Positions 51,485 to 59,100 of a stretch of 64,000 nucleotides of DNA are shown here, piece after piece (within the stretch, counting starts at the first letter, position 1; each line of letters begins with the position of its first letter). The translations under genes were made by a program, and so were the position numbers. The stretch spans positions 62,001 through 126,000 of the forward strand of contig NZ_JAPDIR010000003.1 of the NCBI RefSeq assembly GCF_029870595.1, in the 5' to 3' direction. Under the pieces are notes generated by a model, which saw only the letters and a list, made by a program, of their open reading frames with translations, was not told the DNA's origin and did not search any database. The DNA is from Sphingomonas sp. CBMAI 2297 (GTDB taxonomy: Bacteria > Pseudomonadota > Alphaproteobacteria > Sphingomonadales > Sphingomonadaceae).

Positions 51485-52521
51485 TGGCAGCGGTACGTAC
51501 CCTGATCGTCGACGACAGCGCCTCGATGCGCGCGACGCTCAACCGCATGCTTTCCGCCGACCCCGCGATCGAGGTCGTCGGCATGGCGCCCGAGCCCTTC
51601 GCGGCGCGGGAGATGATCAAGTCGCTCAACCCCGACGTGCTGACGCTCGACGTCGAGATGCCGGGGATGGACGGCCTGTCCTTTCTCGAGCGGATCATGC
51701 GCCTGCGGCCGATGCCGGTGGTGATGTGCTCGACGCTGACGGCGCGCGGGGCGGAAGTGACGATCGAGGCGCTCCGCCTGGGCGCGGTCGACTATGTCAC
51801 CAAGCCCAGCGGCACGCCCGAGGATATCGAGCGCGACGCGGTGCTGCTCTGCGAGAAGGTGAAGGCCGCCGCCCGTTCGGTCGCCCGCGCCGGCCCGCAG
51901 CGCCTGCCCGCCCAGCCGACGCTGGCCGCCGGCGCTGTCGGCGAGCGGATCATCGCGATGGGCTCCTCCACCGGCGGCGTCGAGGCGCTGTTCTCGCTGC
52001 TGCCGGCCCTGCCCGAGAATTGCCCGCCGGTGCTGGTCGTCCAGCACATGCCGGCCGCCTTCACGCACAATTTCGCGGAGCGGCTGAACGGCGAATGCCG
52101 GGTGCATGTGGTGGAAGCTACGGATGGCGCGCCGGTGCTGCCGGGAACCGTCTATATTGCTCCTGGGGGGCAGCGCCACATGGAGCTGCGCGGCGGCGTG
52201 CGCGGCCATATCAAGCTGCGCGACGGCGATCCGGTCTCCGGCCATCGCCCGTCGGTGGACATGCTGTTCAACTCGGTGGCGCCGCTCGGCAAAGCCGCGG
52301 TCGGCGTGATCCTCACCGGCATGGGGGCCGACGGCGCCCAGGGCATGCTGGCGATGCGCCAGGCCGGGGCCCGCACGCTGGGCCAGAGCAGGGAGACCTG
52401 CGTGGTCTGGGGAATGCCGCGCTCGGCGAAGGAGCTGGGCGCGGTGGAACAGGAAGTTGGTTTGTCTGGCATGCCCGAGGCGATCCTCAAGGCATGCCGC
52501 GAGAAGATTGGGAGCGTCTGA
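51484..52521 (+). CDS. cheB: Chemoreceptor methylesterase/deamidase CheB
   Basis: 345 residues. Receiver domain (Asp56 in VLTLDVEMPGMDG) and catalytic domain with triad regions GSSTGGVEALF (Ser), VVQHMPAAFTHNF (His) and LTGMGADGAQGM (Asp). Start ATG overlaps the cheR TGA by one base. Normal length for the family. Confidence 0.96.
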   Translation: MAAVRTLIVDDSASMRATLNRMLSADPAIEVVGMAPEPFAAREMIKSLNPDVLTLDVEMPGMDGLSFLERIMRLRPMPVVMCSTLTARGAEVTIEALRLGAVDYVTKPSGTPEDIERDAVLLCEKVKAAARSVARAGPQRLPAQPTLAAGAVGERIIAMGSSTGGVEALFSLLPALPENCPPVLVVQHMPAAFTHNFAERLNGECRVHVVEATDGAPVLPGTVYIAPGGQRHMELRGGVRGHIKLRDGDPVSGHRPSVDMLFNSVAPLGKAAVGVILTGMGADGAQGMLAMRQAGARTLGQSRETCVVWGMPRSAKELGAVEQEVGLSGMPEAILKACREKIGSV

Positions 52522-52910
52522 TGCCTGCTGCTGCAGCGATCAAGGTGATGGTCGTCGATGACCAGACCAGCATGCGCGCGATGATCCGTCGCGCGCTGCA
52601 GGATCTCGGGTTCAAGGACGTGCGTGACAAGCCCAGTGCCCAGGAGGCGCTGGCGGCGGTCAAGAGCGACCGCGTGCATCTGATCATCTCCGACTACAAC
52701 ATGCCGGAGATGGACGGCCTCCAGTTCCTGGAGGCGGTGCGCACCGATGCCGTGATCGGCAAGACGGTGTTCATCATGCTCACCGGCTCGTCCGACAAGG
52801 AGATCGTCCAGAAGGCCGCGGCGCTGGGCGTGAACAACTATGTCGTGAAGCCCTTCGCGCCGGCCGCGCTGAAGGAGAAGATCGAGCGCGTCTTCGGCGA
52901 GCTCACCTGA
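52521..52910 (+). CDS. cheY: Chemotaxis response regulator CheY (second copy)
   Basis: 129-residue receiver. VVDDQTSMRAMIRRALQDLG, Asp58 in LIISDYNMPEMDG, LTGSSDKEIVQKAAALGVNN and VKPFAPAALKEKI are closer to classical motor-binding CheY than the first copy. Followed directly by cheD. Confidence 0.95.
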   Translation: MPAAAAIKVMVVDDQTSMRAMIRRALQDLGFKDVRDKPSAQEALAAVKSDRVHLIISDYNMPEMDGLQFLEAVRTDAVIGKTVFIMLTGSSDKEIVQKAAALGVNNYVVKPFAPAALKEKIERVFGELT

Positions 52911-53434
52911 TGCGCCGGCTCGCCATCGTTCAGGGCGAGCATGCCGTGGTGGCCGAGCCCGGGGTGGTCGTCTCCACCCTGCTCGGCAGCTGCGTCGCCG
53001 CATGCCTGTTCGATCCGGTCGCCCGGGTCGGCGGCATGAACCATTTCCTGCTGGGCGAGCCCGGCGCGGACCAGCGCGTCGGCGCCTCGGAAATGGCGCG
53101 CTACGGCGTGCACGCGATGGAGCTGCTGATCAACGGGATGATGCAGAAGGGCGCGGTGCGCGGCCGGCTGATGGCGCATCTCTATGGCGGCGCCAACATC
53201 GTCTCGGGACTGGGCTCGATCGGCTCCTCGAACGCCGCCTTCGCGCGCCGCTTCATGGAGACCGAGGGCATCGCGGTGGGGCACAGCGATCTGGGGGGCA
53301 CCAGCGCCCGCAAGATCGAGTTCCTTCCCCATGAGGGCCGCAGCCGCTGCGTCAAGGTTACGGACCGCGTGCCCGAGCGCCCGCCGGTCCCCGTTCACGC
53401 CCCGGTCTCCGGCGGCGATCTGGAGCTGTTCTGA
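52910..53434 (+). CDS. cheD: Chemoreceptor glutamine deamidase CheD
   Basis: 174 residues. Catalytic Cys28 in LLGSCVAACLFDP and His45 in VGGMNHFLLGE; SARYGVHAMELL-like segment (MARYGVHAMELLINGMMQKG), AHLYGGANIV and HSDLGGTSARKIEF complete the signature. In systems without CheC, CheD acts mainly as a receptor deamidase. Confidence 0.95.
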   Translation: MRRLAIVQGEHAVVAEPGVVVSTLLGSCVAACLFDPVARVGGMNHFLLGEPGADQRVGASEMARYGVHAMELLINGMMQKGAVRGRLMAHLYGGANIVSGLGSIGSSNAAFARRFMETEGIAVGHSDLGGTSARKIEFLPHEGRSRCVKVTDRVPERPPVPVHAPVSGGDLELF

Positions 53435-53769
53435 TGTCCTGCATGCCCGTTCCCTCGCAGCTTCCCACCGCACGGGCGATCTCCGGCTTCGATCCCTTCT
53501 CGGCGACGCTGCACAATGTGATCGCAGGCGAGATCCGCGAGATGCGCGCCAAGCTGGAGGCGCTTGCCGAGGTGCTCGTCGGCGACGCGCATTTCGCCAG
53601 CGCCTATCTCGAGCAGCTCCAGGACTTCGACTATCTCATCCAGCATGCCGACGAGTGCGTGAACCTGCTCGAGCGGATCGCGCGGGGCGAGGATTCGCTC
53701 TCGGCGATCGGCCATATCCGCCTGGGCGCGGTGCAGCAGCGCATGCGCGACGCGCTCGGGGGCGCCTGA
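53434..53769 (+). CDS. Small helical protein with a CheZ-like D-x3-Q motif
   Basis: 111 residues, ATG sharing one base with the cheD stop. Predicted almost all helix: GFDPFSATLHNVIAGEIREM, RAKLEALAEVLVGDAHFASA, LEQLQDFDYLIQHADECVNL, GAVQQRMRDALGG. The stretch QDFDYLIQ (63-70) has Asp66-x3-Gln70, parallel to the catalytic D-x3-Q in the QDFQDLTGQ segment of CheZ, which dephosphorylates CheY. It is half the size of enterobacterial CheZ. No other CheY phosphatase (CheC, CheX, CheZ) is in this operon. The CheZ link is an inference; at minimum it is an uncharacterised chemotaxis-operon protein. Confidence 0.7.
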   Translation: MSCMPVPSQLPTARAISGFDPFSATLHNVIAGEIREMRAKLEALAEVLVGDAHFASAYLEQLQDFDYLIQHADECVNLLERIARGEDSLSAIGHIRLGAVQQRMRDALGGA

Positions 53770-53771
53770 CC

Positions 53772-54626
53772 ATGCCCGTGCCCGGCGCCAATGATCGCCC
53801 GATCGTCATCAAGCGGGTCAAGAAAGTCGCGGGCGGCCATCATGGCGGCGCCTGGAAGGTCGCCTATGCCGACTTCGTGACCGCGATGATGGCCTTTTTC
53901 ATGCTGCTCTGGCTGATCGCCAATCCCGACAAGCAGCGGCTGAAGGGCCTGGCCGCCTATTTCTCGCCGACCATTTCCGACACGTCGCCCTCGACGCCGG
54001 TGATGGGCACGTCCGAGGGCGCGGGCGGCCAGGCGCGCCGCTCGTCGAACGACAGCAGCCGCGCGAACGGCACGCCGACGACCGAGGCCGCCACCAACGG
54101 CGCGGCGCGCGGCGGCACCGCCGACGTGCCCGACACATCGATGCGCGTGCTCGCCAGCGAACTGCAGATCGCCCTCGACGCCGTGCCGCAGGACCAGGCG
54201 CGCAAGAACGTGGCGATCGAGCCGGAGCGCGCGGGCATGCGGATCACGCTGATGGACACCGACAAGCAATCGATGTTCCGCCCGGGCACCGCCGAGCTCA
54301 ACCCCTTCGCCCGCGCGCTGCTCGCCAAGACCGCTGGCAAGCTCGCCCAGGCGGGCGGGCAGATCGCGATCGAGGGCCATACCGACGCGACCGGCGGCGG
54401 CCAGAGCGATGCGAACTGGCAGCTTTCGGGCGCGCGCGCGCTCGCCGCGCGCCAGGCGATGATCGCCGCAGGCATGACGCCGGACCGTTTCGCCGAGATC
54501 GTCGCCATGGGCGGCACCCGGCCGGTCTTCCCGGACCAGCCCGACCGGGCGGAGAACCGCCGCATCACCATCGTCCTGAAGGCCGAGGCGCCCTCGCTTC
54601 CGACCGACAGCAGCTTCAAGTTCTGA
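53772..54626 (+). CDS. motB: Flagellar stator protein MotB
   Basis: 284 residues. N-terminal HHGGAWKVAYADFVTAMMAF with proton-path Asp34 and FMLLWLIANPDKQRLKGLAA, a Ser/Thr/Gly-rich linker (about 68-120), and an OmpA-like peptidoglycan-binding domain (IAIEGHTDATGGGQSDANWQ, LSGARALAARQAMIAAGMTP, RAENRRITIVLK). Begins two bases after the CheZ-like gene. Confidence 0.95.
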   Translation: MPVPGANDRPIVIKRVKKVAGGHHGGAWKVAYADFVTAMMAFFMLLWLIANPDKQRLKGLAAYFSPTISDTSPSTPVMGTSEGAGGQARRSSNDSSRANGTPTTEAATNGAARGGTADVPDTSMRVLASELQIALDAVPQDQARKNVAIEPERAGMRITLMDTDKQSMFRPGTAELNPFARALLAKTAGKLAQAGGQIAIEGHTDATGGGQSDANWQLSGARALAARQAMIAAGMTPDRFAEIVAMGGTRPVFPDQPDRAENRRITIVLKAEAPSLPTDSSFKF

Positions 54627-54637
54627 GTATCGCCGCC

Positions 54638-55087
54638 ATGAAGAAGATCCTGTTCCTGGCCATCGTGCTGCTCTCCGGACTCGGCCTGGGGGGCGCCGCC
54701 GCGTTCGGCACGCTGCTGGTGCTCGGCCCCCGCCCCGCGCACGCCGCCGCCGCGCCCGCCCCGGCGGACGTCGAGACCGCGTTCGTCCAGGTGGACAAGC
54801 TGCTCGCGCCGCTGGTCTCGCCCGATGACGGGCGGCTCACCGGCTATGTCCAGTTCCAGTTCAACCTCGAGGTGCCGAAGGACAAATCGTCCGAAGTGAC
54901 CAAGCGGCTGCCGCTGCTGCTGCACGCGATCAACATGCGCACCTTCAAGACGCCGATGGCCGCCGGCAAGGACGGGCTGCTGCCCAGCCTCGAGCAGTTC
55001 CGCAAGATCGTGGAAGCCGCCGCCCCGGAGGCGTTCGGCGCCGGCGTGGTGCGCAAGGTGGCGATCACCCAGGCGACTCCTGCGTAA
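54638..55087 (+). CDS. fliL: Flagellar basal-body-associated protein FliL
   Basis: 149 residues: one N-terminal membrane helix (ILFLAIVLLSGLGLGGAAAF) and a periplasmic domain (AFVQVDKLLAPLVSPDDGRL, YVQFQFNLEVPKDKSSEV). FliL surrounds and stabilises stators in known systems, in keeping with its place after motB. It is a divergent member, so the symbol is slightly less certain. Confidence 0.75.
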   Translation: MKKILFLAIVLLSGLGLGGAAAFGTLLVLGPRPAHAAAAPAPADVETAFVQVDKLLAPLVSPDDGRLTGYVQFQFNLEVPKDKSSEVTKRLPLLLHAINMRTFKTPMAAGKDGLLPSLEQFRKIVEAAAPEAFGAGVVRKVAITQATPA

Positions 55088-55102
55088 AATACGTATTTTA
55101 CG
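55083..55102. promoter_or_regulatory. Perfect 20-bp palindrome at the end of fliL
   Basis: CGTAAAATACGTATTTTACG is its own reverse complement, contains the fliL TAA, and forms an AT-rich island 50 bases before the promoter-like element of the PilZ gene. It could be an operator or an end-of-operon hairpin. Confidence 0.5.
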
Positions 55103-55132
55103 TCGAGACGGCCCGCACCCGCCGGCGATCCC

Positions 55133-55139
55133 CCTATAA
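55133..55139 (+). promoter_or_regulatory. CCTATAA element upstream of the PilZ gene
   Basis: CCTATAAA, 35 bases before the GTG start; same spacing as at motA and flgI. Confidence 0.4.
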
Positions 55140-55173
55140 AAAACAGAGGTCACGCAATTTCACCGAGGACATA

Positions 55174-55791
55174 GTGGAAGCAAACCCCGCCATCGCAAGC
55201 GAGAACCGCGACGAGTGGATCGAGCGCGCGCCGCGGGCAGTGGCCACGCTCCTCGTCGGCAAGCTGCGCCATGAAGGCAATCCCGGCCAGCTGTGCCGGG
55301 TGCGCAACCTCTCCGAACGCGGCATGCAGATCGACACGATCGCCTCGCTGCTGCCCGACATGCGGATCACCGTGGAGCTGCGCGGCGGCGCGCTGTTGGA
55401 CGGCGCGATCGCCTGGACCAAGGGCGGCCGTGCCGGCGTGCGGTTCGATACCCCGGCCGATGTGAACGCCATTCTCGGCAAGCCGCAGGCCGAGGCGGCC
55501 GCGGCGCGCCCGCGCTCGCCGCGCTTCGCCGCCGACATCCCCGCGCGGATCAGCGCGCTCGGCCGCCCGATCGACGTGGTCGTCGTCGACCTGTCGCAGG
55601 GCGGCGCCTGCCTGCGCATGCAGCGTCCGCTGCGCCCCGATACCGAGGTGATCCTGATGATCCCGGGCCTGCCTTCGCGCCGCTGCACCACGCGCTGGAG
55701 CAACGAGGAGCTCACCGGCGTCGCCTTTCACGACCCCATTTCCTATGCCGAGCTCTCGGCCTGGCTGGACAGCCCCGCCGCCCGCGGCTGA
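55174..55791 (+). CDS. Tandem PilZ-domain protein
   Basis: 205 residues from a GTG at 55174 (GAGGA upstream). Two PilZ domains, about 18-100 and 108-200: each has a basic patch (ERAPR; RSPRF) and a strand motif (CRVRNLSERGMQIDT; VVVDLSQGGACLRM). The second keeps D-x-S-x-x-G, the c-di-GMP ligand pattern; the first has N-x-S-x-x-G. Between motor and export genes, it is a candidate c-di-GMP brake or switch of swimming, by inference. Confidence 0.88.
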   Translation: MEANPAIASENRDEWIERAPRAVATLLVGKLRHEGNPGQLCRVRNLSERGMQIDTIASLLPDMRITVELRGGALLDGAIAWTKGGRAGVRFDTPADVNAILGKPQAEAAAARPRSPRFAADIPARISALGRPIDVVVVDLSQGGACLRMQRPLRPDTEVILMIPGLPSRRCTTRWSNEELTGVAFHDPISYAELSAWLDSPAARG

Positions 55792-56277
55792 TCCTTTCCC
55801 GTCCCGGCGCGATCGAGGCGTCCGTGCGGTGGCACGGGCGCCTTTGCCTTTGGCGACCGCATCGGTTCCGGACCCGGAGACGCGCACCCAATTTCGACCG
55901 TCACCCCGGACTTGCTCCAGGGTTCATTGTGCCGCATCGACGAAACAGGAGCCTCTTGTCTCCCCCGTGGCCCCGAAGCCAGTCCGGGGTGACGATAGAG
56001 GTACGGCAAGCGCCACCGTCATTGGTGGCTGGGTTTGCGGTCGCCCTTTCGTCTGGATCGGAGATCCTACATCACCCGGGGCCTATCACGGCGGAAGGTC
56101 ACAAAGGCCATGACATGGGCGGCGCAGGCACCGGGCATGCCGCATCCTTGTTGCGCGGACACCCACCCAGGCCGCTCCTATATTTCCCACAGAGGCAAAG
56201 AGCGCCGAACCTGCACCGGAGCGTGGACAGCCCAGCAGGCGAAACCCTACATTGCAAGGTGCACGCCCCGCACGAAC
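55792..56277. other. Gene-free interval
   Basis: About 490 bases without a gene I can support. The only structured part is the palindromic repeat at 55900-55993. Short open frames in the remaining part have no ribosome binding site and unusual composition (Cys/Pro/Thr rich). Confidence 0.65.
55900..55993. repeat. Intergenic palindrome (GTCACCCCGGA type)
   Basis: Begins GTCACCCCGGACTTGCTCCA and ends GCCAGTCCGGGGTGAC. A different family from the GTCATCCCGG elements but of the same general form. Confidence 0.75.
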
Positions 56278-56308
56278 AAAAAGGGCGGACGCCCCCCGGC
56301 ATCCGCCC
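56278..56308 (-). terminator. Terminator of fliN-fliO-fliP
   Basis: On the minus strand, GGGCGGA / TCCGCCC stem followed by TTTTT, 25 bases past the fliP stop. Confidence 0.85.
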
Positions 56309-56332
56309 CTTTCCCGGCCGCCGGCGGCCTCG

Positions 56333-57067
56333 CTACTGGGCGAAGCTCCTGACCAGCGATCCGGCGACCAGCGCCCAGCCATCCACGAGCACGAAGAAGA
56401 TGATCTTCATCGGCAGCGATATCGTTGGCGGCGGCAGCATCATCATGCCCATCGCCATCAGCACCGCCGACACCGCCAGGTCGATCACCAGGAACGGCAG
56501 CAGCAGCAGGAAACCGATCTCGAAGGCGCGGCGCAGCTCCGAGATCATGAAAGCCGGCGCCAGCGTGGTCAGCGGCGTCTCGGCGCGGTTCTGGATCTTC
56601 TTGCCCCCCAGATCGGCGAACAGCTTGAGATCGCTGTCGCGCACCTGGCCGAGCATGAACTTGCGAAACGGCTCGGCCGTCCGCTCAAAGGCCTGGCTCT
56701 CCGTGATCCTGCCCTTGGTATAGGGATCGACGCCCTGGCTCCATGCCTTCTCGAAGGTGGGCGCCATCACGAAGAAGCTGAGGAACAGCGCCAGGCTGAT
56801 GATCACCGGGTTGGGCGGCACGCCCTGCGCGCCGATGCCGGTGCGCAGCAGCGAGAGCGCCACCACCATGCGGGTGAAGCTGGTGACGGTCATCAGCAGC
56901 CCCGGGGCCAGGCTGAGCACCGTCAGCATCAGCACCAGCTGGATCGCCTTGGCCGAGAGCGCGCCGTCCGGGCCGCCGATGTTGATCGTCGTGCCCTTGG
57001 CCTGGGCATAGGCCTCGGCCGGCATGAGGATCAGGGCGGCCAGGGCCGCCGCGAGGAGCCTATGCAT
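56333..57067 (-). CDS. fliP: Flagellar type III export gate protein FliP
   Basis: 244 residues from the ATG at 57067, overlapping the fliO stop by 8 bases. Cleavable signal peptide (MHRLLAAALAALILMPAEAY), then LMLTVLSLAPGLLMTVTSFT, RMVVALSLLRTGIGAQGVPP and the late signature FEIGFLLLLPFLVIDLAVSA, MGMMMLPPPTISLPMKIIFF. Forms the export gate with FliQ and FliR, encoded on the other strand nearby. Confidence 0.96.
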   Translation of the reverse strand: MHRLLAAALAALILMPAEAYAQAKGTTINIGGPDGALSAKAIQLVLMLTVLSLAPGLLMTVTSFTRMVVALSLLRTGIGAQGVPPNPVIISLALFLSFFVMAPTFEKAWSQGVDPYTKGRITESQAFERTAEPFRKFMLGQVRDSDLKLFADLGGKKIQNRAETPLTTLAPAFMISELRRAFEIGFLLLLPFLVIDLAVSAVLMAMGMMMLPPPTISLPMKIIFFVLVDGWALVAGSLVRSFAQ

Positions 57068-57587
57068 CGAGCGCGGCCCGCACCGCGGCGCGGTTCCACC
57101 GCGTGGTGTTGCGCTGCTCGCGGACGCGCTTGGGCGCGCGCGGCGGATGGGCATTGCGGGTGGTGGCGACGGTCGCGGCCCGGGCGGCGACTGCCCTGGG
57201 CAGCTCGGCCAGCCTGGGAAGATCGACCAGCCGGGCGAAATTGGCCCCGAGCGCGGCGATGTCCTCGGCGAGATTGGCCGCCGGCACGGGCTCCGCGGCG
57301 GGCTCGGGCGCAGTCGGCTCGGGCGCGACGATGCCGCTCTCGATGGTCGCCTGCCCCTCGGGACCGAACATCACCAGATGCTCCATCCCGTCGCGGCGGA
57401 TCAGCGCCACCGAGCGCTTGCCATCGACCGACAGGCGCTCGACGATCTCGATCCGCTTGCGGCGCGTGCTGGTCACGCGGCCGGGCAGCTTCACGTCATA
57501 GCGCTTCACGAACCAGAGCGCGCCGGCGAGCATGCCGAGCACCATCCCGAGCGCACCCACGGTGCGCAGCATCGACAGGATGTCCAT
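57060..57587 (-). CDS. fliO: Flagellar biosynthesis protein FliO
   Basis: 175 residues: one membrane helix near the start (TVGALGMVLGMLAGALWFV), then a cytoplasmic FliO core (RKRIEIVERLSVDGKRSVAL, IRRDGMEHLVMFGPEG) and an Ala/Arg-rich tail. FliO helps FliP assemble. Between fliN and fliP, as is usual. Confidence 0.88.
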   Translation of the reverse strand: MDILSMLRTVGALGMVLGMLAGALWFVKRYDVKLPGRVTSTRRKRIEIVERLSVDGKRSVALIRRDGMEHLVMFGPEGQATIESGIVAPEPTAPEPAAEPVPAANLAEDIAALGANFARLVDLPRLAELPRAVAARAATVATTRNAHPPRAPKRVREQRNTTRWNRAAVRAALDA

Positions 57588-57823
57588 CAGTTGCGCTGCT
57601 TCTTCACGAGTTCGGTGATCTCGAGCGACATCACTTCGCCGTCGACCAGGACCACGCCCTTCGCGACGAGTTCGTCGTTCACATATACGAGCGAGGGATC
57701 GTCCTGGCTGCTTTCCAGCGGGATCATCGCGCCGCGGCTCATCTGCAGGACCTGGCGGATCGGCACATTGGCCGAGCCCAGCACGATCGACATATCGACC
57801 ATAATTCCGTCGAGCACTGACAT
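57587..57823 (-). CDS. fliN: Flagellar switch protein FliN
   Basis: 78 residues, essentially only the SpoA domain: VDMSIVLGSANVPIRQVLQM, SRGAMIPLESSQDDPSLVYV, NDELVAKGVVLVDGEVM. It lacks the N-terminal extension of enteric FliN. Part of the C-ring that sets rotation direction. First gene of the minus-strand block, divergent from flgC. Confidence 0.93.
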   Translation of the reverse strand: MSVLDGIMVDMSIVLGSANVPIRQVLQMSRGAMIPLESSQDDPSLVYVNDELVAKGVVLVDGEVMSLEITELVKKQRN

Positions 57824-57844
57824 GCGTGTTCCTTTCAGGAGGAC

Positions 57845-57851
57845 TTATAGG
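57845..57851 (-). promoter_or_regulatory. CCTATAA element upstream of fliN
   Basis: Reads CCTATAAG on the minus strand, 22 bases before the fliN ATG. Confidence 0.4.
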
Positions 57852-57880
57852 AACCTTTTTTCCGCGCCCGGCGCCCGGCC

Positions 57881-57893
57881 CGGCAATTTTTGC
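57881..57893. promoter_or_regulatory. Short dyad between fliN and flgC
   Basis: GGCAATTTTTGCC (5-base arms, 3-base spacer) in the divergent region, adjoining the CCTACAAT element of flgC. Possible shared operator. Confidence 0.35.
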
Positions 57894-57899
57894 CTACAA
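57893..57899 (+). promoter_or_regulatory. CCTACAA element upstream of flgC
   Basis: CCTACAATGG, 40 bases before the flgC ATG; the identical CCTACAATGG is at 35281-35290 before the chemoreceptor relic. Confidence 0.4.
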
Positions 57900-57939
57900 T
57901 GGAGGAAACGGCCCGTCGGGCCTGCGTGGAAGGACGATC

Positions 57940-58347
57940 ATGGACCTCAAGACCTCGCTCGGCATCTCCGCCTCGGGCCTGCGCGCGCAATCGCTGCGCA
58001 TGCGGGTGATCGCGGAAAATCTGGCGAACCAGGACTCGGTGGCGGACACGCCGGGCGGCAATCCCTATCGCCGCCGCGTCGCCAGCTTCCAGTCCGAGGT
58101 CGACCGCTCGACCGGCGGCCTGGGCGTCAAGGTCAAGGCCATCGAGAACGACAAGTCGGACTTCGTGAAGGTCTATCAGCCCGGCCATCCGGCCGCGGAC
58201 AAGGACGGCTATGTCATGAAGCCCAACGTCAACGGCCTGATCGAGACGGCCGACATGAAGGCGGCGCAGCGCAGCTACGAAGCCAATCTCAATGCCATCG
58301 AGGCCGCCAAGAGCCTGACGATGCGCACCATCGACCTCCTCAAGTAA
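57940..58347 (+). CDS. flgC: Flagellar proximal rod protein FlgC
   Basis: 135 residues from the ATG at 57940 (GGAAGGA upstream). LGISASGLRAQSLRMRVIAE and NLANQDSVADTPGGNPYRRR at the N-terminus, VNGLIETADMKAAQRSYEAN at the C-terminus: the rod/hook-family ends. flgB, which usually precedes flgC, is absent from this operon. Confidence 0.95.
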   Translation: MDLKTSLGISASGLRAQSLRMRVIAENLANQDSVADTPGGNPYRRRVASFQSEVDRSTGGLGVKVKAIENDKSDFVKVYQPGHPAADKDGYVMKPNVNGLIETADMKAAQRSYEANLNAIEAAKSLTMRTIDLLK

Positions 58348-58359
58348 AGGATACACAGA

Positions 58360-58674
58360 ATGTCCATCGGAGCACTTGATGCGATGTCGGCCTATGGCCG
58401 CGTCGCCGGCCTTGGCGGCAACAGCAAGACGGACCCGATCAAGACCGGCGGCAGCGCCGGCGGCTTCGGCGCGATGGTCGAGGACATGGTCACCGGCACC
58501 GCCGACCAGCTGCGCACGGCCGAGAAGGCCTCGGCCCAGCAGGTCGCCGGCAAGGGCGACCTGATCGACGTCGTCACCGCGATCGGCGCGGCCGAGACCG
58601 CGCTCGACACCATGGTGGCGGTGCGCGATCGGGTGGTGAACGCCTATTCCGACATCATGCGGATGCAGATCTGA
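58360..58674 (+). CDS. fliE: Flagellar hook-basal body complex protein FliE
   Basis: 104 residues. The conserved C-terminal half (KGDLIDVVTAIGAAETALDT, MVAVRDRVVNAYSDIMRMQI) is typical of FliE, which joins the MS ring to the rod. 12 bases after flgC. Confidence 0.93.
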   Translation: MSIGALDAMSAYGRVAGLGGNSKTDPIKTGGSAGGFGAMVEDMVTGTADQLRTAEKASAQQVAGKGDLIDVVTAIGAAETALDTMVAVRDRVVNAYSDIMRMQI

Positions 58675-58695
58675 TCCGCATCCTTGCACCTTTGC

Positions 58696-58790
58696 GCCCC
58701 GGCGAAGGCCGGGGCCCAGTATCGAGTTGGTGGGATAGGGAAATGCCCCTCTCAAAGGACATTGCAGCTGGGCCCCGGCCTTCGCCGGGG
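58696..58790. repeat. Palindromic repeat inside the flagellar operon (GCCCCGGCGAAGGC type)
   Basis: GCCCCGGCGAAGGCCGGGGC near 58696 and GCCCCGGCCTTCGCCGGGG ending at 58790, each also self-complementary. Lies between fliE and fliQ, so it should affect the shared transcript. Confidence 0.8.
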
Positions 58791-58833
58791 AACGGCTCCT
58801 TCCTCTCTCCGAACCGTTTTCGGGGCTGAGCGC

Positions 58834-59100
58834 ATGCTGCCGTCGCAGGTCCTCGCACTGGCGCAGAGCGCGCTGATGCTGGTGCTCACCATCGCGGGTC
58901 CGCTGCTGCTGACCTCGCTGATCGTGGGCACCATCATCGGCCTGCTCCAGGCGCTGACGCAGATCCAGGAAACCACGCTCACCTTCGTCCCCAAGCTGCT
59001 CGCCATGGGACTGGTGCTGCTGCTGATGCTGCCCACGATCGGACAGGCGCTGAACGATTTCATGACGCGGATCGGCAGCCTGATCGTGACCGCCGGATGA
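58834..59100 (+). CDS. fliQ: Flagellar export gate protein FliQ
   Basis: 88 residues, two membrane helices: ALMLVLTIAGPLLLTSLIVG and KLLAMGLVLLLMLPTIGQAL, with LLQALTQIQETTLTFVPK between them, the FliQ hallmark. The start at 58834 has a weak binding site. Overlaps fliR (ATGA). Confidence 0.95.
   Translation: MLPSQVLALAQSALMLVLTIAGPLLLTSLIVGTIIGLLQALTQIQETTLTFVPKLLAMGLVLLLMLPTIGQALNDFMTRIGSLIVTAG

Noticed and set aside
56035..56352. Cys/Thr/Arg-rich open frame in the gap before fliP
   Set aside because: No ribosome binding site, runs through the fliP terminator and end of fliP, odd composition.
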